The notes beneath the pieces are model-generated. The model was not told where the DNA came from and made no database searches. It saw nothing but the letters and a program-made list of their open reading frames with translations. Made by a program: the position numbers and the translations under genes. Positions 26,497 to 35,315 of a DNA stretch of 64,000 nucleotides are shown here, piece after piece. The stretch comes from Pseudoclavibacter sp. AY1H1 (GTDB taxonomy: Bacteria; Actinomycetota; Actinomycetes; Actinomycetales; Microbacteriaceae), in assembly GCF_002931055.1 (NCBI RefSeq), contig NZ_PSXX01000014.1, forward strand, positions 1 to 64,000, read 5' to 3'. The first letter of the stretch is position 1. Each line of letters starts with the position of its first letter.

Positions 26497-27382
26497 GCGG
26501 ATCGAGCTGCAGGTCACGGAGATCGATCGGGTCCTTGAGCTCCTCGCGGATCTGACTGCGGACCGCCAGCAGCAGCAGGCCGATGAGCGGGTTGCGGCTC
26601 GTGAGGCGAGGGTTGATGAGCTGCAGCTTCAGGTCGTCGCCGAGCTGCGCCTCCGTCGTGAACAGCAGACTCGCGCGCAGGAAACCCCGCCGGACCTTGC
26701 CGGACGCGTGCAGGTGCGCGCCTCGGGGGCCGGCCTGCGTGAGCTCGAGATCGACATCGGACACGTGGATGCCCTGGCTCTCCCCCGACTCCGTGACGAT
26801 GGACACGAGCGCATCCACCACCTCCCGCTGCCTCGCGGAGACGTCGATCAGCAGCGTGTCGACGGGGAAGACCGTCGCGGCCTCACCACCCGCGATGCCC
26901 TGCCTCAACGCCAGCGCGAGCTGCCCGCGATCATCCTCCGCCCAGTCGACGTGCACACCGGCGGCAGTGATCGATGCCTCGACTTCGGCGCCCTGGATGC
27001 GAACCGGGAGGCCCCGCACCCGCACCTCGGCGACGCGGGCGTCGGTCCTCGCGACCTCGGTGCCGAACTCGGGGAACTCCGGGAGCGGCGGCGCCTCCTC
27101 GACCGTGGCGTCGAAGGTGACCTCGATGCCCGTGAGATCGATGTCGATGCCGAGGAGGTCGCCCGCGAGCGGATGCGCGGTGACACGCGCCAGGTCAAGG
27201 CCGCGCACGTCCATGGTGTTGTCCGCATCGAAGATCGGCGGCACCACCTCGCGCACGAAGCGCTCCAGCACTCGGGAGACCGCCTCAGGCGTCGTCGGCC
27301 GCGGGGTCGTTGCGATGACCAGCGCCTCGGGTTCGACCTCGGAGGATGCGTCGCCTTCTGGGCCCTGCTGAGGAGTCTCCAT
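26432..27382 (-). CDS. Hypothetical protein, possibly LmeA/DUF2993-like lipid-binding (316 aa)
   Basis: No firm family. The protein is rich in beta-strand patterns (GDLLGIDIDLTGIEVTFDA, ARVAEVRVRGLPVRIQGAEV, DVSARQREVVDALVSIVTES) that recall the DUF2993/LmeA class of elongated lipid-binding proteins, but no export signal is visible. ATG 27382 is preferred over an upstream start at 27412 because residues from METPQQG onward look native. It is divergent from the YrdC-like gene (145-bp gap). Its 3' end overlaps the MFS gene. Confidence 0.7.
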   Translation of the reverse strand: METPQQGPEGDASSEVEPEALVIATTPRPTTPEAVSRVLERFVREVVPPIFDADNTMDVRGLDLARVTAHPLAGDLLGIDIDLTGIEVTFDATVEEAPPLPEFPEFGTEVARTDARVAEVRVRGLPVRIQGAEVEASITAAGVHVDWAEDDRGQLALALRQGIAGGEAATVFPVDTLLIDVSARQREVVDALVSIVTESGESQGIHVSDVDLELTQAGPRGAHLHASGKVRRGFLRASLLFTTEAQLGDDLKLQLINPRLTSRNPLIGLLLLAVRSQIREELKDPIDLRDLQLDPLKLADAQFEVGERLRLRLQYD

Positions 27383-27527
27383 GCCCTCAACCCTACGGGC
27401 GAGCGGGTGCACGACCCTGGCTGCGGGCCAACACCAAGTAGGATCGATCCTCGACGCGACCCAAGCGGACGCGACAGTTCACTCCGGCTCGACGAGCCCG
27501 AGCACCAATTTCGAGAGAAACGCAGCT

Positions 27528-28307
27528 ATGGACAGCAAATTGATCGCGTGGAACGGCGACGTGCAGCCAGAAGCCGTCGAGATCCTCACGGGAGACGGCG
27601 GACTCGTCGTCGTCCCGACGAAGGTCGGCTACATCATCATGACCTCCGACAAGGAGGGACTCGAGCGGAAGTTCGAGGCGAAGGAGCGCAACCGCAACAA
27701 GCCTGGCGTCGTGCTGTGCGGTTCCCTCGAGCAGCTGCGCGAGCTCGCGCAGCTCACGCCGGAGATCGACGCGTTCTACGAGCGCCACTGGAACGACGAC
27801 ATCCTCCTCGGCTGCATCCTCCCGTGGAAGGAAGAGGCCGTCGCGGCCCTTCCCGACGACGGCACGAAGGAGCTCATGATGGACGGGCGCGGCACGAGCT
27901 GCTTCGTCATCAAGTTCGGCGTCCCCGGCGAGAAGCTCGCGAAGGAGCTGTACGAGAAGCACGGACGCTTCGCGTTCGCGAGTTCCGCGAACCCGTCCGG
28001 CAAGGGCAACCGTGGACTCGTCGAGGGCATCGGCGAGCGCATCCACGACCGCGCCGACCTCATCATCGAGGCGAACGACTACGTCGCATCCATCCAGCCT
28101 GAGGCCACCACGGAGACGCGCCACGAGCAGGGCGTCATGATCTCGATGGTCGACGCCGACGGAACGCTCATCCCCGAGCAGGGCGGCCAGCGTTCCATCT
28201 CGCCGGCTCCCGTCGTGATCCGCAAGGGCCTCGACATCAACCGCATCATGGCGATCCTCGCTGAGTCGTTCAACAGCTGGGACTTCCGCCAGGGCGAGTA
28301 CTACTGA
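27528..28307 (+). CDS. YrdC/Sua5-family protein, divergent (259 aa)
   Basis: Single YrdC fold related to L-threonylcarbamoyladenylate synthase (TsaC). The nucleotide-site landmarks are recognisable but altered: PTKVGYIIM instead of PT(D/E)TVYGL, RNRNKPGVVLCGS for the K-R-x-x-KP loop, and FASSANPSGKGNRG for TSAN(x)SG. There is a C-terminal extension of about 50 residues. ATG 27528 has GAGAG 10 bases upstream; the 145-bp gap before it shows no other gene. The changes argue for a paralogue rather than the essential tRNA t6A enzyme. Confidence 0.82.
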   Translation: MDSKLIAWNGDVQPEAVEILTGDGGLVVVPTKVGYIIMTSDKEGLERKFEAKERNRNKPGVVLCGSLEQLRELAQLTPEIDAFYERHWNDDILLGCILPWKEEAVAALPDDGTKELMMDGRGTSCFVIKFGVPGEKLAKELYEKHGRFAFASSANPSGKGNRGLVEGIGERIHDRADLIIEANDYVASIQPEATTETRHEQGVMISMVDADGTLIPEQGGQRSISPAPVVIRKGLDINRIMAILAESFNSWDFRQGEYY

Positions 28308-28395
28308 TTCCGGCTCGCACCGGGGGCTGAGCGCCTCTTGTGCGTACGGCAGATTCACGACGTGATTTGTCGGACGGGCTCGCTACGCTTTCCGC

Positions 28396-29733
28396 GTGCG
28401 AGCCCGTTCTTCGTCTGCTGACCTCACCCGCCTCATCGCGTCGCGGCCCATCTCGCGTGGGCGCCTGCGTCGTGTGCTGAACGCGCCTCCCACGGCCGCG
28501 ACGACGCGGGAGTGGTGGGGCGCCTTGTCGGAGGCCGAGCGCGCGCGTCTCCTGAAGCAGGTTCCGCTGCTTGTCGGCAACCTCGATGGCATCCCGTGGT
28601 CGGTTCGCGTGCGGGCCAACCGGGAGTCGCTCGGGCGTGCGATCGGTGCTTTGGAGTCGGGCGCCTCCATCGAGCGTGCGCTCGGCAGTGCGAGTGCGTT
28701 CGCGGGTGGTGAGATCAAGAGCATCCTGGCGGATGCGAGCCGCGGGGAGCTGCGCGACCGCGAGCGGCTCGTGCACCAGCTGCGGGAGCTGCACGGGGGC
28801 CGTGGCTTCGTCGACCGCGGCGGGAAGCCGCGCTTCGTGCTCGCGTTCGATCCCGAGCGGGACTCGATCGTCGAGTACGTGGGCGCGGCGATCTCGGAGT
28901 CGGAGGACCCGTTCGCGTCTCCGTTCGCGGAGGGGGTCACGTCGGTGGGGGTGTTCGTGCCCGGCAACGAGTCGCGGCTGCTCGACTTCGAGGGCAAGGC
29001 GCACACCATGTCGGAGCTCATCACGCTCGCGCCCGCTGGCACGGCCGGGCTCGTCGTGTGGCAGGGCGGGCGGTTCCCGCGTGGCCCGTTGGCGTTGTCG
29101 GCGGCGATGGCGGATGGGCTGGCGCGCAAGCTGGGTGGGTTCGTGAACTCGATCCCCCGTGACGGGCGCGTGGAGCTGACGGCGTTCGGGTTCAGTTTCG
29201 GCGGCGGCGTGACGGGGCGGGCGATGGCACTCGGGATGCGGGTCGACCGGGTCGTGCACGTGTCGAGTGCCGGGCTGGGGCACGGTGTGGCGTCGCTCGA
29301 CGATCTGCCCGTGTCGGCTCGCGTGCCGCATTACTCGCTGCTCGCTCCCGTCGATCCCTCCGTCGGTCCGATCCTGGGCATCAACGTGCACCTGCCGTTC
29401 CTGGGGCGGGTCGGCCATTTCGGGCATGGTGTGGATCCGGCGCATGCGCCCGGGGTGGTTCGATTGGAGACGGGGGTGCTCGGTGCGGCGCAGGGGAAGC
29501 GCGCTGCGGGTGCGGCGCTGTCGCTCGGTGACGTGCTGACGGGGCACTCGGCGGTTCTGGAGCAGTGGGGGACGACGGCGAAGCGCAACATGGTGGCGGT
29601 TCTCATGGGTGGTGGCGCTGAGGTCGAGTTGGCGGCCGACGGCGGCGTGCTCGGCCGCATCGCGCAGCGTCTCGTCGTGCCGTACGTGCCGTTCCTGCGG
29701 GTGCGCGAACCGGAGCTGCGCAGCGTCGCCTGA
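28396..29733 (+). CDS. Alpha/beta hydrolase of the DUF1023 (Abhydrolase_8) type (445 aa)
   Basis: The actinobacterial DUF1023 pattern is visible in order: WSVRVRANRESLGRAI, FVLAFDPERDSIVEYVG, VGVFVPGNESRLLDF, AGLVVWQGG and the nucleophile elbow TAFGFSFGGG (Ser about residue 261). No signal peptide or WXG-like helical partner is visible at the N terminus. GTG 28396 lies 7 bases after TACGCT (28384-28389), a possible -10, suggesting a leaderless transcript. It converges on the zeta-toxin locus. Substrate unknown. Confidence 0.8.
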   Translation: MRARSSSADLTRLIASRPISRGRLRRVLNAPPTAATTREWWGALSEAERARLLKQVPLLVGNLDGIPWSVRVRANRESLGRAIGALESGASIERALGSASAFAGGEIKSILADASRGELRDRERLVHQLRELHGGRGFVDRGGKPRFVLAFDPERDSIVEYVGAAISESEDPFASPFAEGVTSVGVFVPGNESRLLDFEGKAHTMSELITLAPAGTAGLVVWQGGRFPRGPLALSAAMADGLARKLGGFVNSIPRDGRVELTAFGFSFGGGVTGRAMALGMRVDRVVHVSSAGLGHGVASLDDLPVSARVPHYSLLAPVDPSVGPILGINVHLPFLGRVGHFGHGVDPAHAPGVVRLETGVLGAAQGKRAAGAALSLGDVLTGHSAVLEQWGTTAKRNMVAVLMGGGAEVELAADGGVLGRIAQRLVVPYVPFLRVREPELRSVA

Positions 29734-29752
29734 ACGGGTGCGGTGCCGGAGG

Positions 29753-30907
29753 TCAGCGTTCGTCGCGTTCGTGCTGCGGGGAAGCCTGCTGCGTGCGCGC
29801 ACGGGTGGACGTGTGGGAGCGGGTTGGGTCGGCGAGTGGGCTGGTGGTGTGTCCGAGCGCCGTGGCGAGCTCGGTGGTGAGGCGCGGGCCCTGCGCGCGC
29901 TCCTCGACCGCGCCCGCTCGAGTGGGCCGCTCGCCGTGGCTGAGGGCTTCGCGTGCGGCGCTGGTGCGGGCGCCGAGGGCCGCGAGCGCTGCCGACGTCT
30001 CCGCGTGGGCGGGGCTCTGCGTGGTGTGGGCGCGGGCCGCGATGTGGGGTGCGTCGGCTCGGAGGTCATCGATGGTGGCGAGCACGTCGCCGCCGAGATC
30101 GGCTTGTCTGAGCACGAAGTTCGCGTCTCGGTCGAGTGCTGCGAGCCAGGTGTTCGCGTCGCTCGGGGTGAGGTTGTCGAGGCCCCTTCCGGCGATGACG
30201 GCTGCTCGGGCGTCGGCGCCGTCGCGCGCGCCGGTTGTGCTCGCAGCGTTCGTGTCGATGTCGGCTGCGTGGAGGGCACGACCGCCGCGGTCGACGACAA
30301 GCACCCGGTCGACGCGCCCCTCGGCGATGACCCGTTCGAGCGACTTGGGCATCTGCTCGGCGGCGACGTCGTGGAATGCCTGTGGGGTCCACCTGCCGGC
30401 CCCTTGGTCGCGGACCTGTTCCGCGTACCGCGAGAGCACGCCGAGCCGCGAGACCGCTTCGGGCACGGCAAGCGCGCGCACTTCGACGCGGTAGCCGGCA
30501 TCGCGAAATTCCTTGGCCGTCGCGACGACGGCGTCCGGCTGTCGGAACGTCGTCTCGAACACCACGGATGCCTGACGTTCCCGCAGGTAGTCGCTCGACA
30601 TGCGCGCCCACGCGCCAGCAGCCTGCGCCGTCACCTCCGGCATGCGAAGCGGGTCCTCCCGCATCACGCTCACGTAGTCGGGATGAAAGACTCGCAGGTC
30701 GTCCCCGATAACCGGGATAGCCCCTCGGAAGTCCTTCTGCACGCGACCCACCGTTCGCGTTTTCCCGGCACCGGGTTGTGCTCCAACAAGCACGAGCGTC
30801 GGCTCCGAGGCTCGTTGGGAAGATCGGAGAGCATCGAGTTCCGGCCGAATGGACTTCTCAAAGATCTCGCGCAGTTGCTCGCGGGTGACCTCTGACTCCG
30901 AGCTCAA
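29753..30907 (-). CDS. Zeta-toxin-type kinase (384 aa)
   Basis: Residues about 35-210 are a zeta-toxin P-loop kinase: Walker A VGAQPGAGKT (41-50), GDDLRVFHPDY after the second strand, and the motif SVVFETTFRQPD. Zeta and PezT toxins phosphorylate UDP-N-acetylglucosamine and block wall synthesis. The C-terminal 170 residues are charged and Ala/Arg-rich without a recognised domain. The start is TTG 30907, overlapping the small upstream gene by TTGA, which couples toxin to antitoxin translation. Confidence 0.9.
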   Translation of the reverse strand: MSSESEVTREQLREIFEKSIRPELDALRSSQRASEPTLVLVGAQPGAGKTRTVGRVQKDFRGAIPVIGDDLRVFHPDYVSVMREDPLRMPEVTAQAAGAWARMSSDYLRERQASVVFETTFRQPDAVVATAKEFRDAGYRVEVRALAVPEAVSRLGVLSRYAEQVRDQGAGRWTPQAFHDVAAEQMPKSLERVIAEGRVDRVLVVDRGGRALHAADIDTNAASTTGARDGADARAAVIAGRGLDNLTPSDANTWLAALDRDANFVLRQADLGGDVLATIDDLRADAPHIAARAHTTQSPAHAETSAALAALGARTSAAREALSHGERPTRAGAVEERAQGPRLTTELATALGHTTSPLADPTRSHTSTRARTQQASPQHERDER

Positions 30908-31164
30908 TGGTCCTCCGCCTTGAGCCGTGCGACGAACGACGCCCGGAGAGCTTGCACCGCATTGAGCGAGTACGTGTCGACTTCATCCGCCTCGATCCTG
31001 ACGGCGATCTGCTTCTCCAGCCAGTGCTGTCGCTGTTGTTCAGAGGCGGCTTCATTCTGTCGAGCAACATAAAGACCCCTGAGCCGGTTCGCGGCTTCGC
31101 GCATGGCGTCGTAGATCATCGGGTCGTAGTCGTCGATGGGCTCGTCGCTGGGCATGTCGGTCAT
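30904..31164 (-). CDS. Small antitoxin-like protein upstream of zeta toxin (86 aa)
   Basis: An acidic, helical 86-residue protein translationally coupled to the toxin (4-base overlap). That is the canonical antitoxin position, although it is not an obvious epsilon or PezA homologue. The core DPMIYDAMREAANRLRGLYV ... HWLEKQIAVR...EVDTYS recurs in the next upstream gene. Antitoxin function is inferred from position and size. Confidence 0.78.
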   Translation of the reverse strand: MTDMPSDEPIDDYDPMIYDAMREAANRLRGLYVARQNEAASEQQRQHWLEKQIAVRIEADEVDTYSLNAVQALRASFVARLKAEDH

Positions 31165-31213
31165 GTTCGTCCTCTCGTGGTGCGTGTCTGCCGTGGCGCA
31201 ATCACCGTCGCGT

Positions 31214-31558
31214 TCATCCGGTGCCCCGGACTGCCCTGCCGCTGCCGCGCCCGCTGGCGACGATGCTCGCCTCTGCCCGGTGCCGCTCCAGCAGCTCGTT
31301 GCGCTTCCGGACGACGCTCACGTTCGACTGGGCGTCGACGCCCGCGACCTCCTCGCGGAGTTCGGCGAGCTTCCCCAGCCACCGCCTGGACTCGAGGTCG
31401 CTGCGGGCACGCGCTGCTCGCGCGGCATAGAAGGCGGCCAGCCTGCCGCCAGCATCCAGCAGGAGGTCGTACACCTCAGGCGAGTAGCCTCCCGTGCTCG
31501 GCACCCCTCGCGGGTCGCCGGGTGAACTGTCGAACGTCGTGGTGCGCGGCACGTGCAT
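31214..31558 (-). CDS. Paralogue of the adjacent antitoxin-like protein (114 aa)
   Basis: By eye it aligns along about 70 residues with the protein at 30904-31164. Shared positions include YD near the start, RL.xxxY.AR, (R/H)WLxK, VDxxS and R..AE near the end. It carries an extra N-terminal stretch and a Gly/Arg-rich tail. It lies 49 bases upstream on the same strand and is probably co-transcribed. A duplicated antitoxin or regulatory subunit is likely; direct toxin binding is not shown. Confidence 0.72.
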   Translation of the reverse strand: MHVPRTTTFDSSPGDPRGVPSTGGYSPEVYDLLLDAGGRLAAFYAARAARARSDLESRRWLGKLAELREEVAGVDAQSNVSVVRKRNELLERHRAEASIVASGRGSGRAVRGTG

Positions 31559-31636
31559 CCTCCCGATTGCGTACTCGCGAACCTACTCGCGGCGCGGCGC
31601 CCGAAACGGTGGAGGGGCGAATCTGTGGACAACGGC

Positions 31637-31661
31637 AGCCGACCACGCATCGCGGTCGGCT
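31637..31661. terminator. Hairpin after the maltokinase gene
   Basis: AGCCGACC (31637-31644) and GGTCGGCT (31654-31661) form a perfect 8-bp stem with a 9-base loop, 22 bases past the maltokinase stop. There is no U-tract. It lies between maltokinase and the toxin-antitoxin locus. Confidence 0.5.
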
Positions 31662-31682
31662 CCGTCGAGACCGGCAGCGCCC

Positions 31683-33233
31683 CTAGGCGAGGATGCGCTG
31701 CACCGCGCGCACGGGAATCCTGAGCCAGGCCGGCCGCTGAGATGCCTCGTAGATCACTTCGTACAGTGCCTTGTCGAGCTCGAAGACCCTGATGAGCGCG
31801 GCTGACTCCGCAGCGCTCAGCGGCAGCGAGCTCGACTGACCCCCTTGCGAGAAGGGACCAGACCCACCTCTCGCGTCGCGCGTGCCCCTGGCATCGTCGA
31901 AGTCACGCGCCTGCCTGCGCGCGGCCCGGCTGTCGAGCGTGATCGCGCCCGTGTGACGCCCGATTCGCTCCTGGCCGCTCACGGCCGCGGCGTAGCCGTT
32001 CAGGAACGACTGCCGAGCACGGGCGGCCCAGTCACCGGCGACATCCCGCCCAGTCGTCATCTCCAACGACCCGGCGACGTAGTCGAACGATCGCAGGATG
32101 CCGGCGATGTCGCGTTGCGGGGCATCCGCCGTATTGCGCTGCTCGATGCTGCGCAGCGGCTCTCCCTCGAAGTCGAGGAACACCCAGCCGCTGCCCTCCA
32201 CGGCAAGCACCTGACCCAAGTGCAGGTCGCCATGCACCCGCTGCAGCGTCGGCCAGTGCATCTCGGCGGCGTGCGCGTAGACCTCCTCCGCTGCACCCCG
32301 CAGGCGCTCGAGGGCCGGGGCGACGGCGATGGCCGCATCCAGGCGCTGCCGCATCGCGTCGACCTCAGCCTGCACCTTCAGGGCGCTCGCCTCGACGCTC
32401 GGCAGCACCTCGCGGAGCGTGCGGTGCACCTCAGCGGTCGCCTCCCCGAGCGTGTACGCGGCGTCACCGAAGTCGTCCCCAGTCTCGGCGGCGCGCAGCG
32501 CCACCCGCCACGCATCCTCGACCCCGGGGAGGAACTCCTGCGCGAACACGAAGTTGCCAGAGGCGCGCCCGCTGCTGACGCGCGGGTCGGGCCAGTAGCC
32601 CGACAGGTGGCCGATGGCGGGCGGCACACGCACGGAACCGGCCGCGGCGAGCGCCGACTGCAGCGTCACCTCCGGGTTCTCGCCATCGTGCAGCATGCGG
32701 AAGACCTTGAGGATGAGCGGGGCAGCGGCGCCCCCATCTGGCATGCGCATCTCGCAGATGATCGACGAGTTCGACTGCTCCCCAGACAGCACCCGACTCG
32801 TCACGAAGCTGCCGAGCACGGCCCCGGGCATCGGCAGTCCGTACGCAGCGATGTCCGTCCGCCCACCGGCCCCCGCCGCGTGCCCCTCGCGCTCGAGCAG
32901 CGCCAGGAGCGCCCGAGCGAACGCGATGTCGTGCGGACCATCGACGACGGCGCTCACACGCCCGGCTGCGTTGCTGATCGACCCGATGTACCCGAGCGCG
33001 GGAACGCGCGCATCCACCTCGCGGAGCACGATCGGCACCTGGTACACGACCGGGACATCGCCGGAGGAATCGAGGATGCACGGCACCGTGACGAGATGTA
33101 CCCCGGCCTCCCCGTTCGGGTTGGCGAGCACGTAGCTGCCGAGGTGCGTGAGCTGCGGCGTCCGACCCTCACCGCCCGAGTACCAGCGCTGCTTCGGCAT
33201 CCAGTCGCGAAGCATGTGGATGAGATCGGTCAT
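31683..33233 (-). CDS. mak: Maltokinase-like phosphotransferase (516 aa)
   Basis: An aminoglycoside-phosphotransferase-fold kinase. In actinobacteria it makes maltose-1-phosphate for the TreS-Mak-GlgE alpha-glucan pathway. Seen: N-terminal WMPKQRWYSGG, typical of the maltokinase cap; the catalytic loop RVHGDLHLGQVL; and the metal-binding FLDFEGEP (DFG-equivalent). The insert RGTRDARGGSGPFSQGG near residue 470 is low-complexity. GGAGG lies 4 bases before ATG 33233 inside an inverted repeat. No treS or glgE is adjacent here, so the pathway link rests on family alone. Confidence 0.88.
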   Translation of the reverse strand: MTDLIHMLRDWMPKQRWYSGGEGRTPQLTHLGSYVLANPNGEAGVHLVTVPCILDSSGDVPVVYQVPIVLREVDARVPALGYIGSISNAAGRVSAVVDGPHDIAFARALLALLEREGHAAGAGGRTDIAAYGLPMPGAVLGSFVTSRVLSGEQSNSSIICEMRMPDGGAAAPLILKVFRMLHDGENPEVTLQSALAAAGSVRVPPAIGHLSGYWPDPRVSSGRASGNFVFAQEFLPGVEDAWRVALRAAETGDDFGDAAYTLGEATAEVHRTLREVLPSVEASALKVQAEVDAMRQRLDAAIAVAPALERLRGAAEEVYAHAAEMHWPTLQRVHGDLHLGQVLAVEGSGWVFLDFEGEPLRSIEQRNTADAPQRDIAGILRSFDYVAGSLEMTTGRDVAGDWAARARQSFLNGYAAAVSGQERIGRHTGAITLDSRAARRQARDFDDARGTRDARGGSGPFSQGGQSSSLPLSAAESAALIRVFELDKALYEVIYEASQRPAWLRIPVRAVQRILA

Positions 33234-33234
33234 T

Positions 33235-33287
33235 GCGCCTCCGGTTCAGTTCCCCAGCCTACCGACCGGATGCCCGCCCGGAGGCGC
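33235..33287 (-). promoter_or_regulatory. Inverted repeat sequestering the maltokinase ribosome-binding site
   Basis: On the mak mRNA strand GCGCCTCCGG (33287-33278) can pair perfectly with CCGGAGGCGC (33244-33235) across a 33-base loop. The second arm contains the GGAGG ribosome site, 4 bases before the ATG. It could act as a translational switch or, read differently, as the terminator of the transcription unit ahead. Confidence 0.5.
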
Positions 33288-33310
33288 GAATCCGCCACTT
33301 CTCGTCGCGA

Positions 33311-34432
33311 TCAGCCGCGCCTGCGACTGAGCACCACCGTGAACTTGGCACCGCGCGAGATCTGCGTGCTGGGGCCGACGATCCGCTCGAGCGCCGCACG
33401 GTGGGCCAGACCCGAGTTGAACACCGTGAGCATGCTGGCGCCGGGCTTCAGCATGCGCGCGGCCTGCTCGAACAGCGGATGCGCCATGTCCTCGACCACC
33501 TCGTGCCGGTCGTGGAACGGCGGGTTGAGGAGCAGCACATCCACCGAACCGGTCTCGATGCTCGACCCCGCGTCCTCGCGGCGCACCTCGACCCTGTCTT
33601 CGACGCCCGCGATGCGCACCGTCTCGCGAGCAGAGGACACGGCAGCCCAGGATCGATCGCTCGCGATCACCTCGAGCTCCGGTCGGAGCCTCGCGAGCGC
33701 GACGGCAAGCACGCCCGTGCCGCAGCCGAGGTCGACGGCGAGGCCCGCCTCCGGGAGCTCGTCCGCGGGGAGGTCACGCAGGGCTCCGAGCAGCTCGCGC
33801 GTGCCCAGATCGAGGCGCGGGCCCGCGAACGCACCACCGTGGCTCGCGATCGAGAAGCCGAGCTCGTCGGAGCTCTGCACGATCGGGTACGCCGACGCCG
33901 CGCCTCGCAGCTCCGCCTTCGGGGCGCTCGCGTGCAGCACCCTCGACTTCTGCCTGCCGAGGCTCGCCGTCACACTCTCGAACGAGCGCTCGAGGGTCTC
34001 GTTCATTCCGCGGCTCATGTGCTTGATGCGTCCGCCAGCGACGATCCGCACCTCTGGATGCGCGTGCGCCGCGACGAGGCGCGCGATCTCATCGAGTTCC
34101 GCGAGCGACTTCGGCAGGCGCAGCAGCACGAGGCGAGCGCCGTCGAACAGCGCCGGCTCCAAGCCGAAGCGAACGGCCTTGAGCGAACGGAAGCTCGCCC
34201 GCACTGCATCGTCGCTGGCCCGCTCCTCCGAGACGGCGTCGTGGAAGGTGCGCACCGTGTCCAGGTCGAAGCGCTCAGCGGCCGCAACGGCCAGCGCACC
34301 CGTGGCGTCGCCGACGACCGCGAGCGGCACATCCACCACACCCAGCTCGGCGGCTTCATCGAGGATGAGCCGGTCGACGGGGTCGGGCTCCGTGACGCCG
34401 GAAGCTGCGGCACTCAACAGGGGATCCGGCAT
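33311..34432 (-). CDS. RsmC/RlmG-type rRNA guanine-N2 methyltransferase (373 aa)
   Basis: Two-domain class I methyltransferase. The N-terminal half is the degenerate duplicate typical of RsmC/RlmG (GDATGALAVAAAERFD). The C-terminal half has SAM motif LAVDLGCGTGVLAVALA, acidic EVIASDRS and the base-flipping motif VLLLNPPFHD. It methylates 16S G1207 or 23S G1835 in the E. coli homologues. It is two bases from the PNPOx-like gene upstream and 78 bases from mak downstream. Confidence 0.88.
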   Translation of the reverse strand: MPDPLLSAAASGVTEPDPVDRLILDEAAELGVVDVPLAVVGDATGALAVAAAERFDLDTVRTFHDAVSEERASDDAVRASFRSLKAVRFGLEPALFDGARLVLLRLPKSLAELDEIARLVAAHAHPEVRIVAGGRIKHMSRGMNETLERSFESVTASLGRQKSRVLHASAPKAELRGAASAYPIVQSSDELGFSIASHGGAFAGPRLDLGTRELLGALRDLPADELPEAGLAVDLGCGTGVLAVALARLRPELEVIASDRSWAAVSSARETVRIAGVEDRVEVRREDAGSSIETGSVDVLLLNPPFHDRHEVVEDMAHPLFEQAARMLKPGASMLTVFNSGLAHRAALERIVGPSTQISRGAKFTVVLSRRRG

Positions 34433-34434
34433 GC

Positions 34435-34875
34435 CTAGGCGATGGTGTCGATGAGGGGCTCGGCCTCTTCACCGGTGATGTAGCGGCGGCCAGAGACCTC
34501 GACGACCGTGATCGCCACGTACTCGTTCTTGGGTGCCGCGATGAGCGGGCGCACGCCGAGCGCTTCCGCCTTCTCGAGCTCAGCCTCCGTGCTGAGCACC
34601 CGGGCTCCCCCGCGTGCCACGAGGCTCGTCGCGAACCCGTCGCCGAGGGCGTCGGATTGGAACACGACCTCCTTCGCGATGGAGGCCCCCGCGAGCTTGA
34701 AGCCGGGCGCCGACTTGAAGACGATCTCACCATCGCGCTCGCTGAACACGACGTTGATCGGATAGATCTCCACACGGCCGTTCACGGCGAACGCGATGCG
34801 ACCGAACGTCGTCGCGCGCAGCAGAGCGCGGCTTTCCTCGTCACTCAGGACGGTGATCAGTTGCTCGTCTTCCAT
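34435..34875 (-). CDS. Pyridoxamine-5'-phosphate oxidase-like flavin-binding protein (146 aa)
   Basis: Split-barrel PNPOx-like fold, recognised by LLRATTFGRIAFAVNGRVEI, YPINVVFSERDGEIVFKS and a strand VVFQSDALGD. These small actinobacterial proteins often bind F420, FMN or haem; the cofactor cannot be decided here. It ends 2 bases before the methyltransferase start and is probably in one transcription unit with it. Confidence 0.82.
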   Translation of the reverse strand: MEDEQLITVLSDEESRALLRATTFGRIAFAVNGRVEIYPINVVFSERDGEIVFKSAPGFKLAGASIAKEVVFQSDALGDGFATSLVARGGARVLSTEAELEKAEALGVRPLIAAPKNEYVAITVVEVSGRRYITGEEAEPLIDTIA

Positions 34876-35029
34876 GCGTCCATCATGGCCTGATCGGCGC
34901 CCCCTCGCCTGACCGATTCTCGTCGCCGCGCACGAATCGACATCTGGGAGTCGAGTTACGACGCGAGCGGTGCGAAACTTGAGGCATCCCCCGAGCGACG
35001 TCCGCTCGATCCGACACGGAGGTCATCCA

Positions 35030-35278
35030 ATGGGCTACGGCAGCGGCATCGCACTCATCGTCATCGGCGCCATCCTGGCGTTTGCCATCAACATCGACCT
35101 CGACGGCTTCGTCGACCTCAAGACCATCGGCTACATCCTCATGGGTGCTGGCGTCGTCGTCTTCATCCTGAGCCTCGTCACGGCGCTGCGCCGCAAGCAG
35201 TCCACGTCGACGACCCGGAAGGTCATCGACCCCAACACGGGCCAGGAAGTCATCGAGCGCACGAACCGCAGCAACTGA
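35030..35278 (+). CDS. DUF6458-like small membrane protein (82 aa)
   Basis: Two transmembrane helices (GIALIVIGAILAFAINID and TIGYILMGAGVVVFILSLVT) with a short acidic link and a basic polar tail containing DPNTGQEVIE. This matches the small actinobacterial DUF6458 type. CGGAGG lies 8 bases upstream of ATG 35030. It is divergent from the PNPOx-like gene; the 154-bp gap holds no other recognisable element. Confidence 0.82.
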   Translation: MGYGSGIALIVIGAILAFAINIDLDGFVDLKTIGYILMGAGVVVFILSLVTALRRKQSTSTTRKVIDPNTGQEVIERTNRSN

Positions 35279-35315
35279 CCTGAACGGTCAGCGCTGAGTT
35301 CGGCACCCGCTGCGC

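Noticed and set aside
28270-30501. 743-codon minus-strand frame opposite the DUF1023 hydrolase
   Set aside because: His/Arg/Pro-rich shadow; overlaps the zeta toxin in another frame.
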